Below, one piece after another: positions 23,942 through 32,677 of a stretch of 64,000 bases of DNA (the stretch's first letter is position 1; each line of letters starts with the position of its first letter). A program made the translations under genes and the position numbers. Below the pieces are notes generated by a model. It saw nothing but the letters and a program-made list of their open reading frames with translations. It had not been told where the DNA came from and made no database searches. This stretch comes from a bacterium (GTDB lineage: Bacteria > RBG-13-66-14), in assembly GCA_035528375.1 (NCBI GenBank), contig DATKYS010000031.1, positions 31,034-95,033 on the forward strand. The letters are read 5' to 3'.

Positions 23942-25351
23942 GTGCGTAACCTATTCTTATGCGCGCTCATTGGGGCGCTCTTCTGTCTTGTTTCCTGCGC
24001 CCCCGAGGAACAGGAGACCACCTTCCCCATCGCCGAGTACATGGATCAGGCCTTCAGCGTGTTCGTCACCGACGACTCGTACGACAACTGGTGCGGCACC
24101 CAACTAATCCTCGACTTCAACGGCGGTCAGAGCGCTGACAACGCCATCATTCCCGAGTACATCACCAACCTGCCGACCATTGACGGTGTGCTGTCGCCCG
24201 ACGAGGTCTGGAATCCCGAGCTGGGCACGGTCACGTGGCACACCTTCGACCTGGAGCACAAGGAATACGCCTCGGGCTACGGCGACGACCTCGACTCGGA
24301 AGGTTTCAACGTGAATGCGCCGTCCTCGGGCGTGGTGGACGAGATCAATGTCGCGGCGTGCTTCAACGTGGCCGCCGGCGTCGGCACACTCTACATGGCC
24401 TTCCAGTGGACCGACCCCTACGGCAGCGACGACCGCTACTACAAGCGCTGGCGCTTCTATCGGGATATCCACGGTGAAGTGGATTTGATCAATTATATGC
24501 GCCAGGTGTCGAACGGCTGGGATCCGATCGTTGATCATGGAGGCCCCGGCGGCACGCCCGTGGATCCGGATTTCTGGGGCGACAAGCTTTACAACCACGG
24601 CTTCTCCTCCGATACACTGCTCCTGGTCTGGGACTGCTGGCAGGACCCCGACGGATCCTACAACCCCGACGTTGACCCGCCGGAGGGCGAACTGCCGCCC
24701 GTCCCCTCGATCCCCGATTTCTGGGAGAACGGCTGGGACGTGTGCTGGCAACAGGACGGCAACGACTGGACCTGCAAGCTCACCCCCGACATGGGTAACG
24801 AGGATTTCGATCTCGCGCCCCAGTTGGACCTCTGGTGGTGGAAGTCCGCCCAGACCAACAACTGGTGGCCCACCGAGGTGCAGGAGTACGGCTACGCCGA
24901 CGACTACTGGCAGACCTCCGACTCCCTGTACAACGACCACGGCCCCATCATTGACGCCGGCTTCCCCTGCTACCGGTACAACTGGAACGTTTTTCACATG
25001 GCCCCGAGGTTGTACTACGAGCGCCCGCTCTTCAAGCACCAGGAACAGCCCAAGTACATGTACTACCCCGAGAATCCCGAGTGGATTTACATGGGCTACA
25101 TCCACTGGGGTGCCCAGCAGCCCGATAAGTTCGGTTGGTTATGGACCGAAGATCCCGATATGTTCTGGCATCAGGGCGACGAGATTCCGGCGTTCGCCTC
25201 CCTCGCCAGTACCCTGGGCTCCACCGGCGACGTATTGGCCAAGGGGAACCTGGACGAGAACACCTGCGTCTGGTCGGTCGAGCTCAAGCGCCTGTTCGAC
25301 CCCGGCAACGACGACGACGCCAACCTGGCCCAGTTCGACTATCTGAAGTAA
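23942..25351 (+). CDS. Lipoprotein with ethylbenzene-dehydrogenase-type haem-binding-like domain
   Basis: AGGAGG at 23929-23934 has ideal spacing to GTG 23942, not to the TTG at 23936, so the GTG is taken as start (469 residues). A lipoprotein signal ends in LVSC (lipid Cys at about residue 19). The mature part has TIDGVLSPDEVW followed by LYMAFQWTDPYGSDDRYYKRWRF, a DLWWWKS segment, and near the end GDEIPAF with LGSTGDVLAKG and WSVELKRLF. This order is that of the EB_dh/DOMON-like haem-binding family (gamma subunit of ethylbenzene dehydrogenase and periplasmic cytochromes). It may bind b-type haem in the periplasm. It is monocistronic, with promoter and terminator. Confidence 0.75.
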   Translation: MRNLFLCALIGALFCLVSCAPEEQETTFPIAEYMDQAFSVFVTDDSYDNWCGTQLILDFNGGQSADNAIIPEYITNLPTIDGVLSPDEVWNPELGTVTWHTFDLEHKEYASGYGDDLDSEGFNVNAPSSGVVDEINVAACFNVAAGVGTLYMAFQWTDPYGSDDRYYKRWRFYRDIHGEVDLINYMRQVSNGWDPIVDHGGPGGTPVDPDFWGDKLYNHGFSSDTLLLVWDCWQDPDGSYNPDVDPPEGELPPVPSIPDFWENGWDVCWQQDGNDWTCKLTPDMGNEDFDLAPQLDLWWWKSAQTNNWWPTEVQEYGYADDYWQTSDSLYNDHGPIIDAGFPCYRYNWNVFHMAPRLYYERPLFKHQEQPKYMYYPENPEWIYMGYIHWGAQQPDKFGWLWTEDPDMFWHQGDEIPAFASLASTLGSTGDVLAKGNLDENTCVWSVELKRLFDPGNDDDANLAQFDYLK

Positions 25352-25371
25352 GACGGACAGAGTTGAAACGA

Positions 25372-25397
25372 CCGGCGCCCGCGGGCGCCGGTTTTTT
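25372..25397 (+). terminator. Intrinsic terminator
   Basis: CCGGCGCCCGCGGGCGCCGG is a perfect palindrome followed by six Ts, right after the lipoprotein gene. Confidence 0.9.
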
Positions 25398-25506
25398 ATC
25401 GGGGACGCCCGAGCCAAGGCCGTCAGATCGGAAAATACGGGCCTACCTGGGAAAAACGGCCCACTCCGGGTAGAATATATTCAGTAGCAGCAACGGAAGG
25501 TCGAAG

Positions 25507-26181
25507 ATGACGCCCCCGTTCAGTCTGAAGCGGATTCCACTGTTCAGCGAGCTGTCGGAGTCTGAATTGGAGCGGATTTACCCGCTCCTCAAACGCCGCC
25601 GATACCCCAAAGGCCACGCCGTCATCAAGGAGGGCGAACGGGGCGACGTCATCTACCTCATCGAGAGCGGGCAGGTCAAGGTCACCCGCCAGAGCCTGGA
25701 CGGGAGGGAGAAAATCCTCGACATCCTCTCCGACGGGTCCTTCTTCGGCGAGCTCAGTGTCCTGGACGAGATGCCGCGCAGCGCCACCGTGGAGACGATG
25801 GGCGAGGTCTCCATCCTCACCCTGCACAAGAACGACTTCCTGCGGCTGTTGGAGGAGATACCGCCGATAGCGGTCAAGATAATCCGCGTCCTCTCCCGGC
25901 GCCTGCGGGCGGCCGATTCACAGATCGAAGACCTCACGTTCAAATCCAGCCGGGAGAAAATCGAGTCCATGTTCATCAAATTGCGCGACGCCCACGGGGT
26001 TGCCGACCACCGCGGCGTCCGTCTCGCCGTGTCCCTCACCCACCAGGAACTGGCGGATATGGCCGGGTGCAGCCGGGAGACCGTCTGTCGGTACGTCAAG
26101 GAGCTCAAGGACAAGGGCTGCATCACCGTGGACGACGCCAAGCGCTACATTTTCCTGAAATCTGCGACGGCGAAGCCGTAA
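25507..26181 (+). CDS. Crp/Fnr-family transcription regulator
   Basis: The 224-residue protein has an N-terminal cyclic-nucleotide-binding-like beta barrel (GDVIYLIESGQVKV, then FFGELSVLDEMPRSATVE at about 79-96), the long dimer helix (about 115-142), and a C-terminal winged helix with a Crp-type recognition segment (LTHQELADMAGCSRETVCRYVKEL, split here across positions 178-201). The GELSVLD-PRSATV phosphate-binding cassette resembles that of cAMP-binding members, but no ligand can be assigned. The N-terminal Cys cluster of Fnr is absent. A weak TAGAAT at 25471-25476 may be its -10. The final six or so codons arise from a 22-bp duplication. Confidence 0.93.
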   Translation: MTPPFSLKRIPLFSELSESELERIYPLLKRRRYPKGHAVIKEGERGDVIYLIESGQVKVTRQSLDGREKILDILSDGSFFGELSVLDEMPRSATVETMGEVSILTLHKNDFLRLLEEIPPIAVKIIRVLSRRLRAADSQIEDLTFKSSREKIESMFIKLRDAHGVADHRGVRLAVSLTHQELADMAGCSRETVCRYVKELKDKGCITVDDAKRYIFLKSATAKP

Positions 26182-26201
26182 ATCTGCGACGGCGAAGCCG
26201 T
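26158..26201. repeat. 22-bp tandem duplication spanning the crp-like stop codon
   Basis: The unit AAATCTGCGACGGCGAAGCCGT occurs at 26158 and again at 26180 (described by its ends AAATCTGCG and GAAGCCGT). The first copy supplies the last codons and the TAA, and the second lies in the gap with TGA after it. Confidence 0.85.
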
Positions 26202-26228
26202 GACCCGTGAGCACAAGGTCGGTTTCCG

Positions 26229-26678
26229 ATGCCCTCACCGACGGATCGGGTGATACTCGAGAGGCTCGAGGCGGCCGATCACGACCGCCTCGTTTCCCTG
26301 TGGACCGCGGCCGGTCTCGAGCACAAGCCCCGCGGACGTGACTCTCGCCCCGCCTTCGAGCGGCAGCTGGGGCTGGGCATGGTCGCCTACTTCGGTCTGT
26401 TCCGGGACGGGGAGCTCCTGGGGAGCGTTCTGGCCAGTCACGACGGGCGGAAGGGCTGGATCAACCGGCTGGCCGTGGCCCCGGCCCACAGGCGAAAGGG
26501 GCTGGCGCGCAGGCTCATCGTCGCGGCCGAGGAGTGGCTCGCCTCGCAGGGGTTGGAAATTTACGCCTGCCTCGTCGAGGGGTGGAACAGGGGATCCCGG
26601 GACGCCTTCGCCGCTTGCGGCTATGAGCCGTACCCCGGGGTGGTCTACCTGACGAAGCGGAGGCACCCGGAGGTCTGA
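26229..26678 (+). CDS. GNAT-family N-acetyltransferase
   Basis: This 149-residue protein has the core GNAT motif at about residues 78-96 (NRLAVAPAHRRKGLARRLI) after a GWINRL strand, then EEWLASQGLEIYACLV and a final AFAACGYEP segment. The layout resembles the ribosomal-protein/small-molecule acetyltransferase type. The substrate is unknown. It follows the Crp-like gene on the same strand and may be co-transcribed. A shared terminator separates it from a converging methyltransferase gene. Confidence 0.88.
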   Translation: MPSPTDRVILERLEAADHDRLVSLWTAAGLEHKPRGRDSRPAFERQLGLGMVAYFGLFRDGELLGSVLASHDGRKGWINRLAVAPAHRRKGLARRLIVAAEEWLASQGLEIYACLVEGWNRGSRDAFAACGYEPYPGVVYLTKRRHPEV

Positions 26679-26682
26679 TGAA

Positions 26683-26712
26683 AAAAAGCGGGTCCCGGCC
26701 CGCTTTCGTTAT
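26683..26712. terminator. Bidirectional intrinsic terminator
   Basis: AGCGGG and CCCGCT form the stem. A run of seven As precedes it, giving a strong U-tract for the minus gene, and a shorter TTTCGTT follows for the plus gene. Confidence 0.75.
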
Positions 26713-26730
26713 CCCGCTCGTGGGTGGGGG

Positions 26731-27477
26731 TCATCGCTTGACCGCCAGGAGGTAGAACACGGGGAGGAACTCGACGTAGGAGCCGTGCCTGGCCGCCCGG
26801 CGGGCGTTCGTCCACCAGACGCCGCCCGAACGGGGGTGAATCTCCCGGCGGAATCCGAACACCCGGTCCAGCTCCTCCAGGTCTTCCCGGCCGTACCGCC
26901 AGGGCCGGGAGGCGAGGCCGTACTCGAGAATTTTCAGCCCTGCGGAGTCCACCAGGACGGGTAGCCGCCTCCCGATGTAGGGGTCGCCGCCGGCGCGCTG
27001 GATGCCCCGGGCCAACTTCTCGGCCATGGGCGTCCGACCGTCGGGTTCCGGATGGATGAGCATCCCGGCGTAATCCGGCTCGGCGGCCAGAATCAGATGC
27101 CCCCCCCTTTTCAGGACCCGCTCGGCCTCGGCGAGCGCCTCGGCGGGCCTGACCCACATGAGGCCGAGGTGGAAGATGACCGCCGCGGCGCACCCGTCGG
27201 CGAAGGGCAGCGCTTCAGCCAAACCCGCCACCCGGGAAATTTCGGGGTCGGCCTCGCGCAGAATCAGCGGGTCAACATCCAGCCCGACGGCCTTCAGCCC
27301 CGGTCGGGTGGACTTGAGCTCCGAGAGAACCAGGCCGGTGCCGCAGGCGACCTCGACGGCCAGCCCCTCGCGCAACGCGGCGCGGCGGGCCAGGTAGCGC
27401 CTCGTCCTTTTGGTCTGGTCCGCCTGCCAGGCGAGGAAGTCCAGCCAGAACCGGGGGGGCTGTTCGGGTCGGGTCAT
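26731..27477 (-). CDS. SAM-dependent methyltransferase (class I)
   Basis: The 248-residue protein begins MTRPEQPP; an in-frame start 14 codons upstream would overlap the divergent promoter. Motif I is VEVACGTGLVLSEL (about 39-52), followed by the acidic GLDVDPLIL and the motif IV region FADGCAAAVIFHLGLMWV. ILAAEPDY fits the post-motif strand. These are typical of UbiE-like Rossmann methyltransferases. The acceptor is unknown. It diverges from the carbamate kinase gene, and the two share a promoter region. Confidence 0.87.
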   Translation of the reverse strand: MTRPEQPPRFWLDFLAWQADQTKRTRRYLARRAALREGLAVEVACGTGLVLSELKSTRPGLKAVGLDVDPLILREADPEISRVAGLAEALPFADGCAAAVIFHLGLMWVRPAEALAEAERVLKRGGHLILAAEPDYAGMLIHPEPDGRTPMAEKLARGIQRAGGDPYIGRRLPVLVDSAGLKILEYGLASRPWRYGREDLEELDRVFGFRREIHPRSGGVWWTNARRAARHGSYVEFLPVFYLLAVKR

Positions 27478-27511
27478 GGCGGTTGACCGGTAAGCTCCGG
27501 GCCGTGCGGTT

Positions 27512-27540
27512 TTGCACAAACAAGGGCATTTTAGTATAAT
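27512..27540 (+). promoter_or_regulatory. Overlapping divergent promoters for carbamate kinase and methyltransferase
   Basis: TTGCAC (27512-27517), 17-base spacer, TATAAT (27535-27540) serve the plus strand. The same TAGTATAAT reads TATACT on the minus strand (27538-27533), a likely -10 for the methyltransferase, so the two start sites would compete. Confidence 0.6.
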
Positions 27541-27605
27541 CCGTCCCGTAAAGAAACCGGCTCCGGCCGGTGATTTTCGCTTTAAAAACGGAGGCCGATC
27601 ACCCG

Positions 27606-28544
27606 ATGCGCATCGTCGTCGCCGTGGGGGGGAATTCGCTCATCCGCGCCGGGCAGCGCGGCACGATGGCCGAGCAGTGGAAGAACGTGTTGTCCACCGC
27701 GGTGGCCATCTCCGACCTGGTCCGGGCCGGCCACCGGATTTTAGTCACCCACGGGAACGGACCCCAGGTCGGCAACCTGCTCCTGATGGCCGAGAACACG
27801 AAAGACGTCCTGCCCGAGCTGCGCCTGGACTACTGGGGGGCCAACACCCAGGGCGGCATAGGCTACCTCCTGCAGAGCTCGGTGACCAACGAGCTCAGCC
27901 GCCGGGACATCGCCGGCCGTGTGATAACCCTGGCCACGATGGTGGTGGTGGACCTCGAAGACCCGGCCTTCCAAAATCCCACCAAGCCGGTGGGGCCGTT
28001 CTTCTCCGAAGAGGACGCGCTCGGTTACGCCCGCGAGAGAGACTGGTGCGTGGCCGAAGATTCGGGTCGCGGCTGGCGGCGGCGGGTGCCGAGCCCGCAC
28101 CCGGTGGACATCGTCGAGATCGGCGCCATCCGCGACCTTCTGGAGAGGGGCTACGTGGTGGTCGGGGTCGGCGGCGGCGGGATACCGGTCGTCCGCCGGG
28201 CCGACGGCACCTACCACGGGATCGAGGCGGTCATTGACAAGGACCTGGCCAGCGCCCTGGCGGCCCGCCTCCTGGATGCCGAAATAATGGCCCTCTCCAC
28301 CGACGTCAGTCACGCGGTCCTCCACTATGGGCGGACGGAGCAGCGCGACATCGGTCAGGTCACCGCGGCGGAGATGGCCCGGTACGCTAGCGAGGGCCAC
28401 TTCCCCCCCGGCAGCATGGGGCCCAAGGTGGAGGCGGCCCTCGAGTTCTTGAAAAACGACGGGAAGAGGGCCATCATCACCGACCCGGCGCATCTGGCCG
28501 CGGCGGTGGACGACCCCCGGATCGGCACGAGCATAACCCCCTAA
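27606..28544 (+). CDS. arcC: Carbamate kinase
   Basis: Carbamate kinase makes ATP from carbamoyl phosphate and ADP. The 312 residues fit the family. Family marks are VVAVGGNSLIRAGQ at the start, VTHGNGPQVGNLLL (about 57-70), LDYWGANTQGGIGYLLQ, the VVGVGGGGIPVV loop, and near the C-terminus FPPGSMGPKVEAALEFL with AIITDPAHL. The longer frame from 27570 has no family match. An ornithine carbamoyltransferase gene is present at 52.6 kb, so the two ends of arginine/citrulline fermentation exist in the window but not in one operon. It overlaps recF by four bases, tail to tail. Confidence 0.95.
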   Translation: MRIVVAVGGNSLIRAGQRGTMAEQWKNVLSTAVAISDLVRAGHRILVTHGNGPQVGNLLLMAENTKDVLPELRLDYWGANTQGGIGYLLQSSVTNELSRRDIAGRVITLATMVVVDLEDPAFQNPTKPVGPFFSEEDALGYARERDWCVAEDSGRGWRRRVPSPHPVDIVEIGAIRDLLERGYVVVGVGGGGIPVVRRADGTYHGIEAVIDKDLASALAARLLDAEIMALSTDVSHAVLHYGRTEQRDIGQVTAAEMARYASEGHFPPGSMGPKVEAALEFLKNDGKRAIITDPAHLAAAVDDPRIGTSITP

Positions 28545-29650
28545 TCCCCCGCGCCGGCGGGACGAATCTCGCCGCCCTCCAGCTCGTACACCTCCCCCTC
28601 GATTCCCAGATGCTCCACGTCCTGGGGCAGGGCCGTCACGATTAGCTGCCCCACGCGCCGCCTCAGGACGGGCAGCAGGCGGCGGTTCGTCAGCTCGTCC
28701 AGCTCCGAGGCCGCGTCGTCCAACAGGAAGACCGGCCGGGTGGCGGTATGACGGGTGAGGAATTCCGCTTCGGCCAGGCGCAGGGCCAGCGTGGAGAGCC
28801 GCAACTGCCCCCGGCTGGCGAACCGTCGGAGGTCCACGCCGTCCAGGCTCAGCCGGAGGTCGTCCCGGTGGGGACCCGCCGTGGTGTGGCCGCGCCGCCT
28901 GTCCCTCTCCCGGTGCCGTTCGAAAATGGCCATGAATAGCTCGACGAGCCGCTCTGCGTCCAGGCGGGCCTCGGCCAGGCTGGATTCGTAGCCCAGACGC
29001 AGGTCGTGCTCCCGCTCGGTGAGCTCGGCGAAGACGGGTCGGAGGAAGCCGGTCAGCTCGTCGGCGGCGCTCTGCCGGAGGGCCGTAATCCGGGCGGCCG
29101 AGGCGGCCAGGGGCGTCTCCCAGGCCCGGACCTCGGCGGGGTCGTACTGTTCGGCCCGCAGCGAGGCGTTCCGCTGGCGAAGGGCTTTTACGAACTCGCC
29201 CGAGGCGGCGGTGTACGATGGGGAGACCTGGCCCAGGAGGAGGTCCAGGAAGCGTCGCCGGCGGCCTGCGCTGCCCCGGACGGTGTCCAGGTCCTCCACG
29301 GTGAAGCAGCAGACGACCAGCCGGCCCAGAAGCTCCGACAGCCGTTTACACCGCTCGCCGTCCACGGCCGCGGACTTCCCCTCGGGTTCGAGGAGGAGGG
29401 CCAGCTCGTTGTTCTCCCCCTCCCGCTCCAGCCGGGCGCGGATGGAGAAATGCCCGGCCCCGTGACGGACCAGGTCCCGGTCGTCGGCGAAGCGGAAGCT
29501 CCGCGCCGTGCCCAAATAATAAACGGCCTCCAGGAGGCTGGTCTTTCCGCTGGCGTTGGGACCGACCAGGGCCAGCTCGCGGGCCTCGGTCGCAAAGCGG
29601 AGACGCTCGTAAAGGCGGAAGTGGTCCAGTTCCAAGCCGACGAGGCGCAT
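28541..29650 (-). CDS. recF: DNA replication and repair protein RecF
   Basis: RecF loads RecA at single-strand gaps with RecO and RecR. The 369-residue protein has the Walker A GPNASGKTS at about 31-39, the family segments FRLYERLRF, LVVCCFTVEDLDTVRGSAGRRRRFLD (given here as landmarks near 103-128), a signature-like SRGQLRLSTLALRLAE and Walker B PVFLLDDAASELD. It lies away from dnaA-dnaN-gyrB, its usual neighbours, and stands alone. The ATG sits six bases after a -10 box. Confidence 0.95.
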   Translation of the reverse strand: MRLVGLELDHFRLYERLRFATEARELALVGPNASGKTSLLEAVYYLGTARSFRFADDRDLVRHGAGHFSIRARLEREGENNELALLLEPEGKSAAVDGERCKRLSELLGRLVVCCFTVEDLDTVRGSAGRRRRFLDLLLGQVSPSYTAASGEFVKALRQRNASLRAEQYDPAEVRAWETPLAASAARITALRQSAADELTGFLRPVFAELTEREHDLRLGYESSLAEARLDAERLVELFMAIFERHRERDRRRGHTTAGPHRDDLRLSLDGVDLRRFASRGQLRLSTLALRLAEAEFLTRHTATRPVFLLDDAASELDELTNRRLLPVLRRRVGQLIVTALPQDVEHLGIEGEVYELEGGEIRPAGAGD

Positions 29651-29656
29651 GCCCGG

Positions 29657-29665
29657 AGTATAGCA
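29657..29665 (-). promoter_or_regulatory. Extended -10 promoter six bases before the recF ATG
   Basis: On the minus strand TGC precedes TATACT (29662-29657). CCGGGC and then the ATG follow. The expected start site coincides with the ATG, giving a leaderless recF mRNA. Confidence 0.7.
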
Positions 29666-29699
29666 CACCGGGCGGTGGAGGCCCGACCGTGTAATGCGC

Positions 29700-29705
29700 T
29701 ATAAT
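29700..29705 (+). promoter_or_regulatory. -10 element for the hsp20-lon genes
   Basis: Consensus TATAAT. No good -35 and no CIRCE-type inverted repeat is visible. A start near 29712 gives a leader of about 50 bases. Confidence 0.5.
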
Positions 29706-29760
29706 TCACCGGAGACATGACCTCGTTTTCCGGCGGTGAACCAACCAAAGGCGGGTGAGC

Positions 29761-30135
29761 ATGACGCCGCGGATCTCTTTCTACACCGAGGGGCGCTGGT
29801 CCGAGTACCACCCCTTCCCCTACCTCGACGTGATCGAGCTGGCCGACGGCTACCTGGTCCAGGTGGAGCTCGCCGGGGTGGACCCCGCGGCGGTCAACGT
29901 GAGGGTGGTGGGCGACGCCCTGGTCATCGAGGGCTCGAGGACCCCCGGCTACCCGCCTGGGGCGCAGAAGGTCCTCCGCATGGAGCTCGTTTACGGCCGG
30001 TTCCACCGCGAGCTGTTGATGCCCTTCGACGCGGACCCAACCCGGATAACCGCCCAGTGGACCAAGGGGATGCTATCGGTCATGGTTCCGCGGCAGACCG
30101 AGAGTTTCAAAATAGACATCGAGGTGGAGGATTGA
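29761..30135 (+). CDS. Small heat shock protein (Hsp20/alpha-crystallin)
   Basis: This small chaperone binds unfolding proteins without ATP. From ATG 29761 it has 124 residues; GTG 29755 would add two. The alpha-crystallin domain runs from about 20 to 110: YLDVIELADGYLVQVELAGV, then NVRVVGDALVIEG, then GRFHRELLMPFDAD and the closing KGMLSVMVPR. The A-x-x-x-n-GvL box is present as WTKGMLSVMVP. An I-x-I-type tail (FKIDIEVED) follows, which in the family docks onto neighbouring subunits. The gene lies just upstream of lon, a natural protein-quality-control pair. Confidence 0.94.
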   Translation: MTPRISFYTEGRWSEYHPFPYLDVIELADGYLVQVELAGVDPAAVNVRVVGDALVIEGSRTPGYPPGAQKVLRMELVYGRFHRELLMPFDADPTRITAQWTKGMLSVMVPRQTESFKIDIEVED

Positions 30136-30194
30136 CCCGGTCGCCCGGCCGGTCCGGGGGACGAACGGTTTTCATCCTTAAAAGGACTTAGGTG

Positions 30195-32555
30195 ATGGCG
30201 CGAGAAAGGTTTAAAAGCTCCGAGGGGGACGTTCAGCTCGAGCCGGGTGAGGAGAAGGTTTTCCCGGTTCTCCCCCTGACGAACCTGGTCTGCTTCCCCT
30301 ACATGCTCCTGCCCATCGGGGTGGAGGGCGCCCGGGACACGAGGCTGGTGGACCGGGTGATGCTGGGCGACCGTCTCGTCACCCTCTTCACCGTCAAGAA
30401 TCCCAAAACGGGGGAGCTTTTCAAGGTCGGCGTACTGGCCATCATCCTGAAGATGCTCCGCATGCCCGACGACTCCATGCGGCTGATGGTCCAGGGGGTG
30501 CAGCGGATCAGACGGGGCGAGGTGCTCACCGACGGGGAGTTTCTCCGGGCGAAGGTCGCGCCCCTGGAGGAGCGGGAACCGGACACGGTCAGGGTCAAGG
30601 CGCTGCGGTCGAGCATCCTGGACGTTTTCGGTAACCTGGTGAAGCTCTCGGGGCGCGCGGAGGAGCTCACGGTGGCCGCCCTCAACCTCGAGGAAAACTC
30701 CCGCCTGGCCGACTTCGTCGCCACCAATCTCAACCTCGAGGTCCCGGAACGGCAGGGCATCCTCGCCACCCCCAACGTGGAGAAGCGCCTGGACGCCGTC
30801 TTGAAGCAGGCGGGCAGGGAGCTGGAGGTGCTCCGCATCGGCCAGTCCATCCAGCAGGAAATCTCCGAGGAGATGACCAAGGCGCAGCGCGAGTTTTACC
30901 TGCGCCAGCAGCTACAGGCCATCCAGCGCGAGCTGGGCGAGGGGGAGGAATCGTCCGTCGAGCTGGACGAGCTCGCCGAACGTATCACCGCCAAGGCCTG
31001 GCCCGAGGAGATACGGACGAAGGCCGAGCGTGAGCTCGGGCGGCTGCGCCAGATGAGCGCCGGCTCGGCGGAGTACGTCGTTTCCCACACTTATCTGACC
31101 TGGCTCCTGGACCTGCCCTGGGGCCACTACTCCCAGGACAAGCTGGAAGTGAAGCGGGCCGCCCGCATCCTCGACGAGGACCACTACGGCCTCGTCCAGA
31201 TAAAGGACCGCATCCTGGAGTTCCTGGCGGTGCGGAGCCTGGTCCCCGACGGGAAGGGGCCTATCCTGTGCCTGGTCGGTCCCCCGGGGACGGGAAAGAC
31301 CTCCCTGGGCCGCAGCATCGCCCGGGCGCTCTCACGGGAGTTCGTGCGCGTCTCCCTGGGCGGCGTCCACGACGAGGCCGAGATTCGGGGCCACCGCCGG
31401 ACCTACGTCGGCGCCCTCCCGGGCCGGATCATCCAGGGGATAAAGACCGCCGGCACCTCCAATCCCGTCTTCATGCTCGACGAGGTGGACAAGCTGGCCA
31501 GCGACTTCCGCGGCGACCCCAGCTCGGCGCTCCTGGAGGTCCTCGACCCCGAGCAGAACTGGAGTTTTCGGGACAACTACATCGAGGAGGCCTACGACCT
31601 GTCCAAGGTGTTTTTCATCACCACGGCCAACACCGCCACCACCATCCCGCGGCCGCTTTTGGACCGGATGGAGACCCTGAACCTCGCCGGGTACACCCTC
31701 GAGGAGAAGGTGCAGATTGCCCGGCGCTACCTGCTGCCGCGTCAGCTCGAGTCCAACGGCCTGACGAGGAAAAAACTCTCCATCCCCGCGGGGACCTTGC
31801 GCGTCATCGCCGACCGCTACACCCGCGAGGCCGGCGTGCGCAACCTGGAGCGCGCCATCGGAGGCGTCTGCCGCAAGGTGGCCCGGAAGGTGGCCACCGG
31901 AGAGGAGAGCGGGAAGGTCACCGTCAAGGTCACAGACCTGGTGGATTACCTCGGTTCCACCGTTTTCGAGCGCGAGCGGCGGAAGCGGACCGACATGGTG
32001 GGAGTGGCCACGGGGCTCGTCTGGACGCCCTTCGGCGGCGACATCATCTTCATCGAGGCGGCCCGGATGGAGGGCAAGGGCGGTCTGGTGCTCACCGGCC
32101 AGCTCGGCGAGGTGATGCAGGAGAGCGCCCGGATCGCGGTCAGCTTCGTCCGCAGCCGGGCGAAGCGGTTCAAGATTCCCCCCGACTTCAACGCCGACTC
32201 CGACATCCACATCCACGTGCCGGCGGGCGCCGTGCCCAAGGACGGTCCCTCGGCCGGGGTGACGATGGCCACGGCGCTGGTGAGCCTCCTCTCCGGACGA
32301 CCGGTCAAAAACGACCTGGCGATGACCGGGGAACTGAGCCTGCGGGGCGACGTGCTCCCCGTGGGCGGGCTGAAGGAGAAGCTGCTGGCCGCGCGGCGGG
32401 CCGGGATCAAAACCGTCGTCCTCCCCGAGAGAAACCGGACGATGGTCCAGGACGCCTTCCGGGACGAGCCGACCGAGACCCTGGAGGGCCTGGAGCTACT
32501 CTACGTCAGCCGCGCCGAGGAGGCGGTGAGACTGGCGCTGGAGAGCCCGGGTTAG
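30195..32555 (+). CDS. lon: ATP-dependent Lon protease
   Basis: Lon unfolds and degrades damaged or regulatory proteins. The 786 residues match full-length LonA. Order: N-terminal substrate domain (about 20-215), helical linker with the EFYLRQQLQAIQRELGE signature, AAA+ domain with Walker A GPPGTGKTS (about 362-370) and Walker B VFMLDEVDKL, then the peptidase with Ser686 in KDGPSAGV and Lys729 in GGLKEK; the 43-residue Ser-Lys spacing equals that of the E. coli enzyme. ATG 30195 is preferred over GTG 30192; AGGA lies at 30183. It is 60 bases after hsp20 and followed by a terminator. Confidence 0.97.
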   Translation: MARERFKSSEGDVQLEPGEEKVFPVLPLTNLVCFPYMLLPIGVEGARDTRLVDRVMLGDRLVTLFTVKNPKTGELFKVGVLAIILKMLRMPDDSMRLMVQGVQRIRRGEVLTDGEFLRAKVAPLEEREPDTVRVKALRSSILDVFGNLVKLSGRAEELTVAALNLEENSRLADFVATNLNLEVPERQGILATPNVEKRLDAVLKQAGRELEVLRIGQSIQQEISEEMTKAQREFYLRQQLQAIQRELGEGEESSVELDELAERITAKAWPEEIRTKAERELGRLRQMSAGSAEYVVSHTYLTWLLDLPWGHYSQDKLEVKRAARILDEDHYGLVQIKDRILEFLAVRSLVPDGKGPILCLVGPPGTGKTSLGRSIARALSREFVRVSLGGVHDEAEIRGHRRTYVGALPGRIIQGIKTAGTSNPVFMLDEVDKLASDFRGDPSSALLEVLDPEQNWSFRDNYIEEAYDLSKVFFITTANTATTIPRPLLDRMETLNLAGYTLEEKVQIARRYLLPRQLESNGLTRKKLSIPAGTLRVIADRYTREAGVRNLERAIGGVCRKVARKVATGEESGKVTVKVTDLVDYLGSTVFERERRKRTDMVGVATGLVWTPFGGDIIFIEAARMEGKGGLVLTGQLGEVMQESARIAVSFVRSRAKRFKIPPDFNADSDIHIHVPAGAVPKDGPSAGVTMATALVSLLSGRPVKNDLAMTGELSLRGDVLPVGGLKEKLLAARRAGIKTVVLPERNRTMVQDAFRDEPTETLEGLELLYVSRAEEAVRLALESPG

Positions 32556-32577
32556 TCCCCTCACATTTATTATCTTG

Positions 32578-32601
32578 GGCGGGACCGATCCCGCCTTTTT
32601 T
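32578..32601 (+). terminator. Intrinsic terminator after lon
   Basis: GGCGGG (32578-32583) pairs with CCCGCC (32590-32595), followed by six Ts. Confidence 0.9.
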
Positions 32602-32677
32602 GCGGGCTGTGATAACATCGGGGCGATTTACGTCGTCCGGGTCGGCCTTCCGGCGACGTTCTGAACGGGACGAGGCC

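Noticed and set aside
31268-32677. Very long 5' extension in frame with the first antiporter
   Set aside because: It is an out-of-frame reading of lon. The antiporter start at 32678 matches its tandem paralogue, and the lon terminator lies between.
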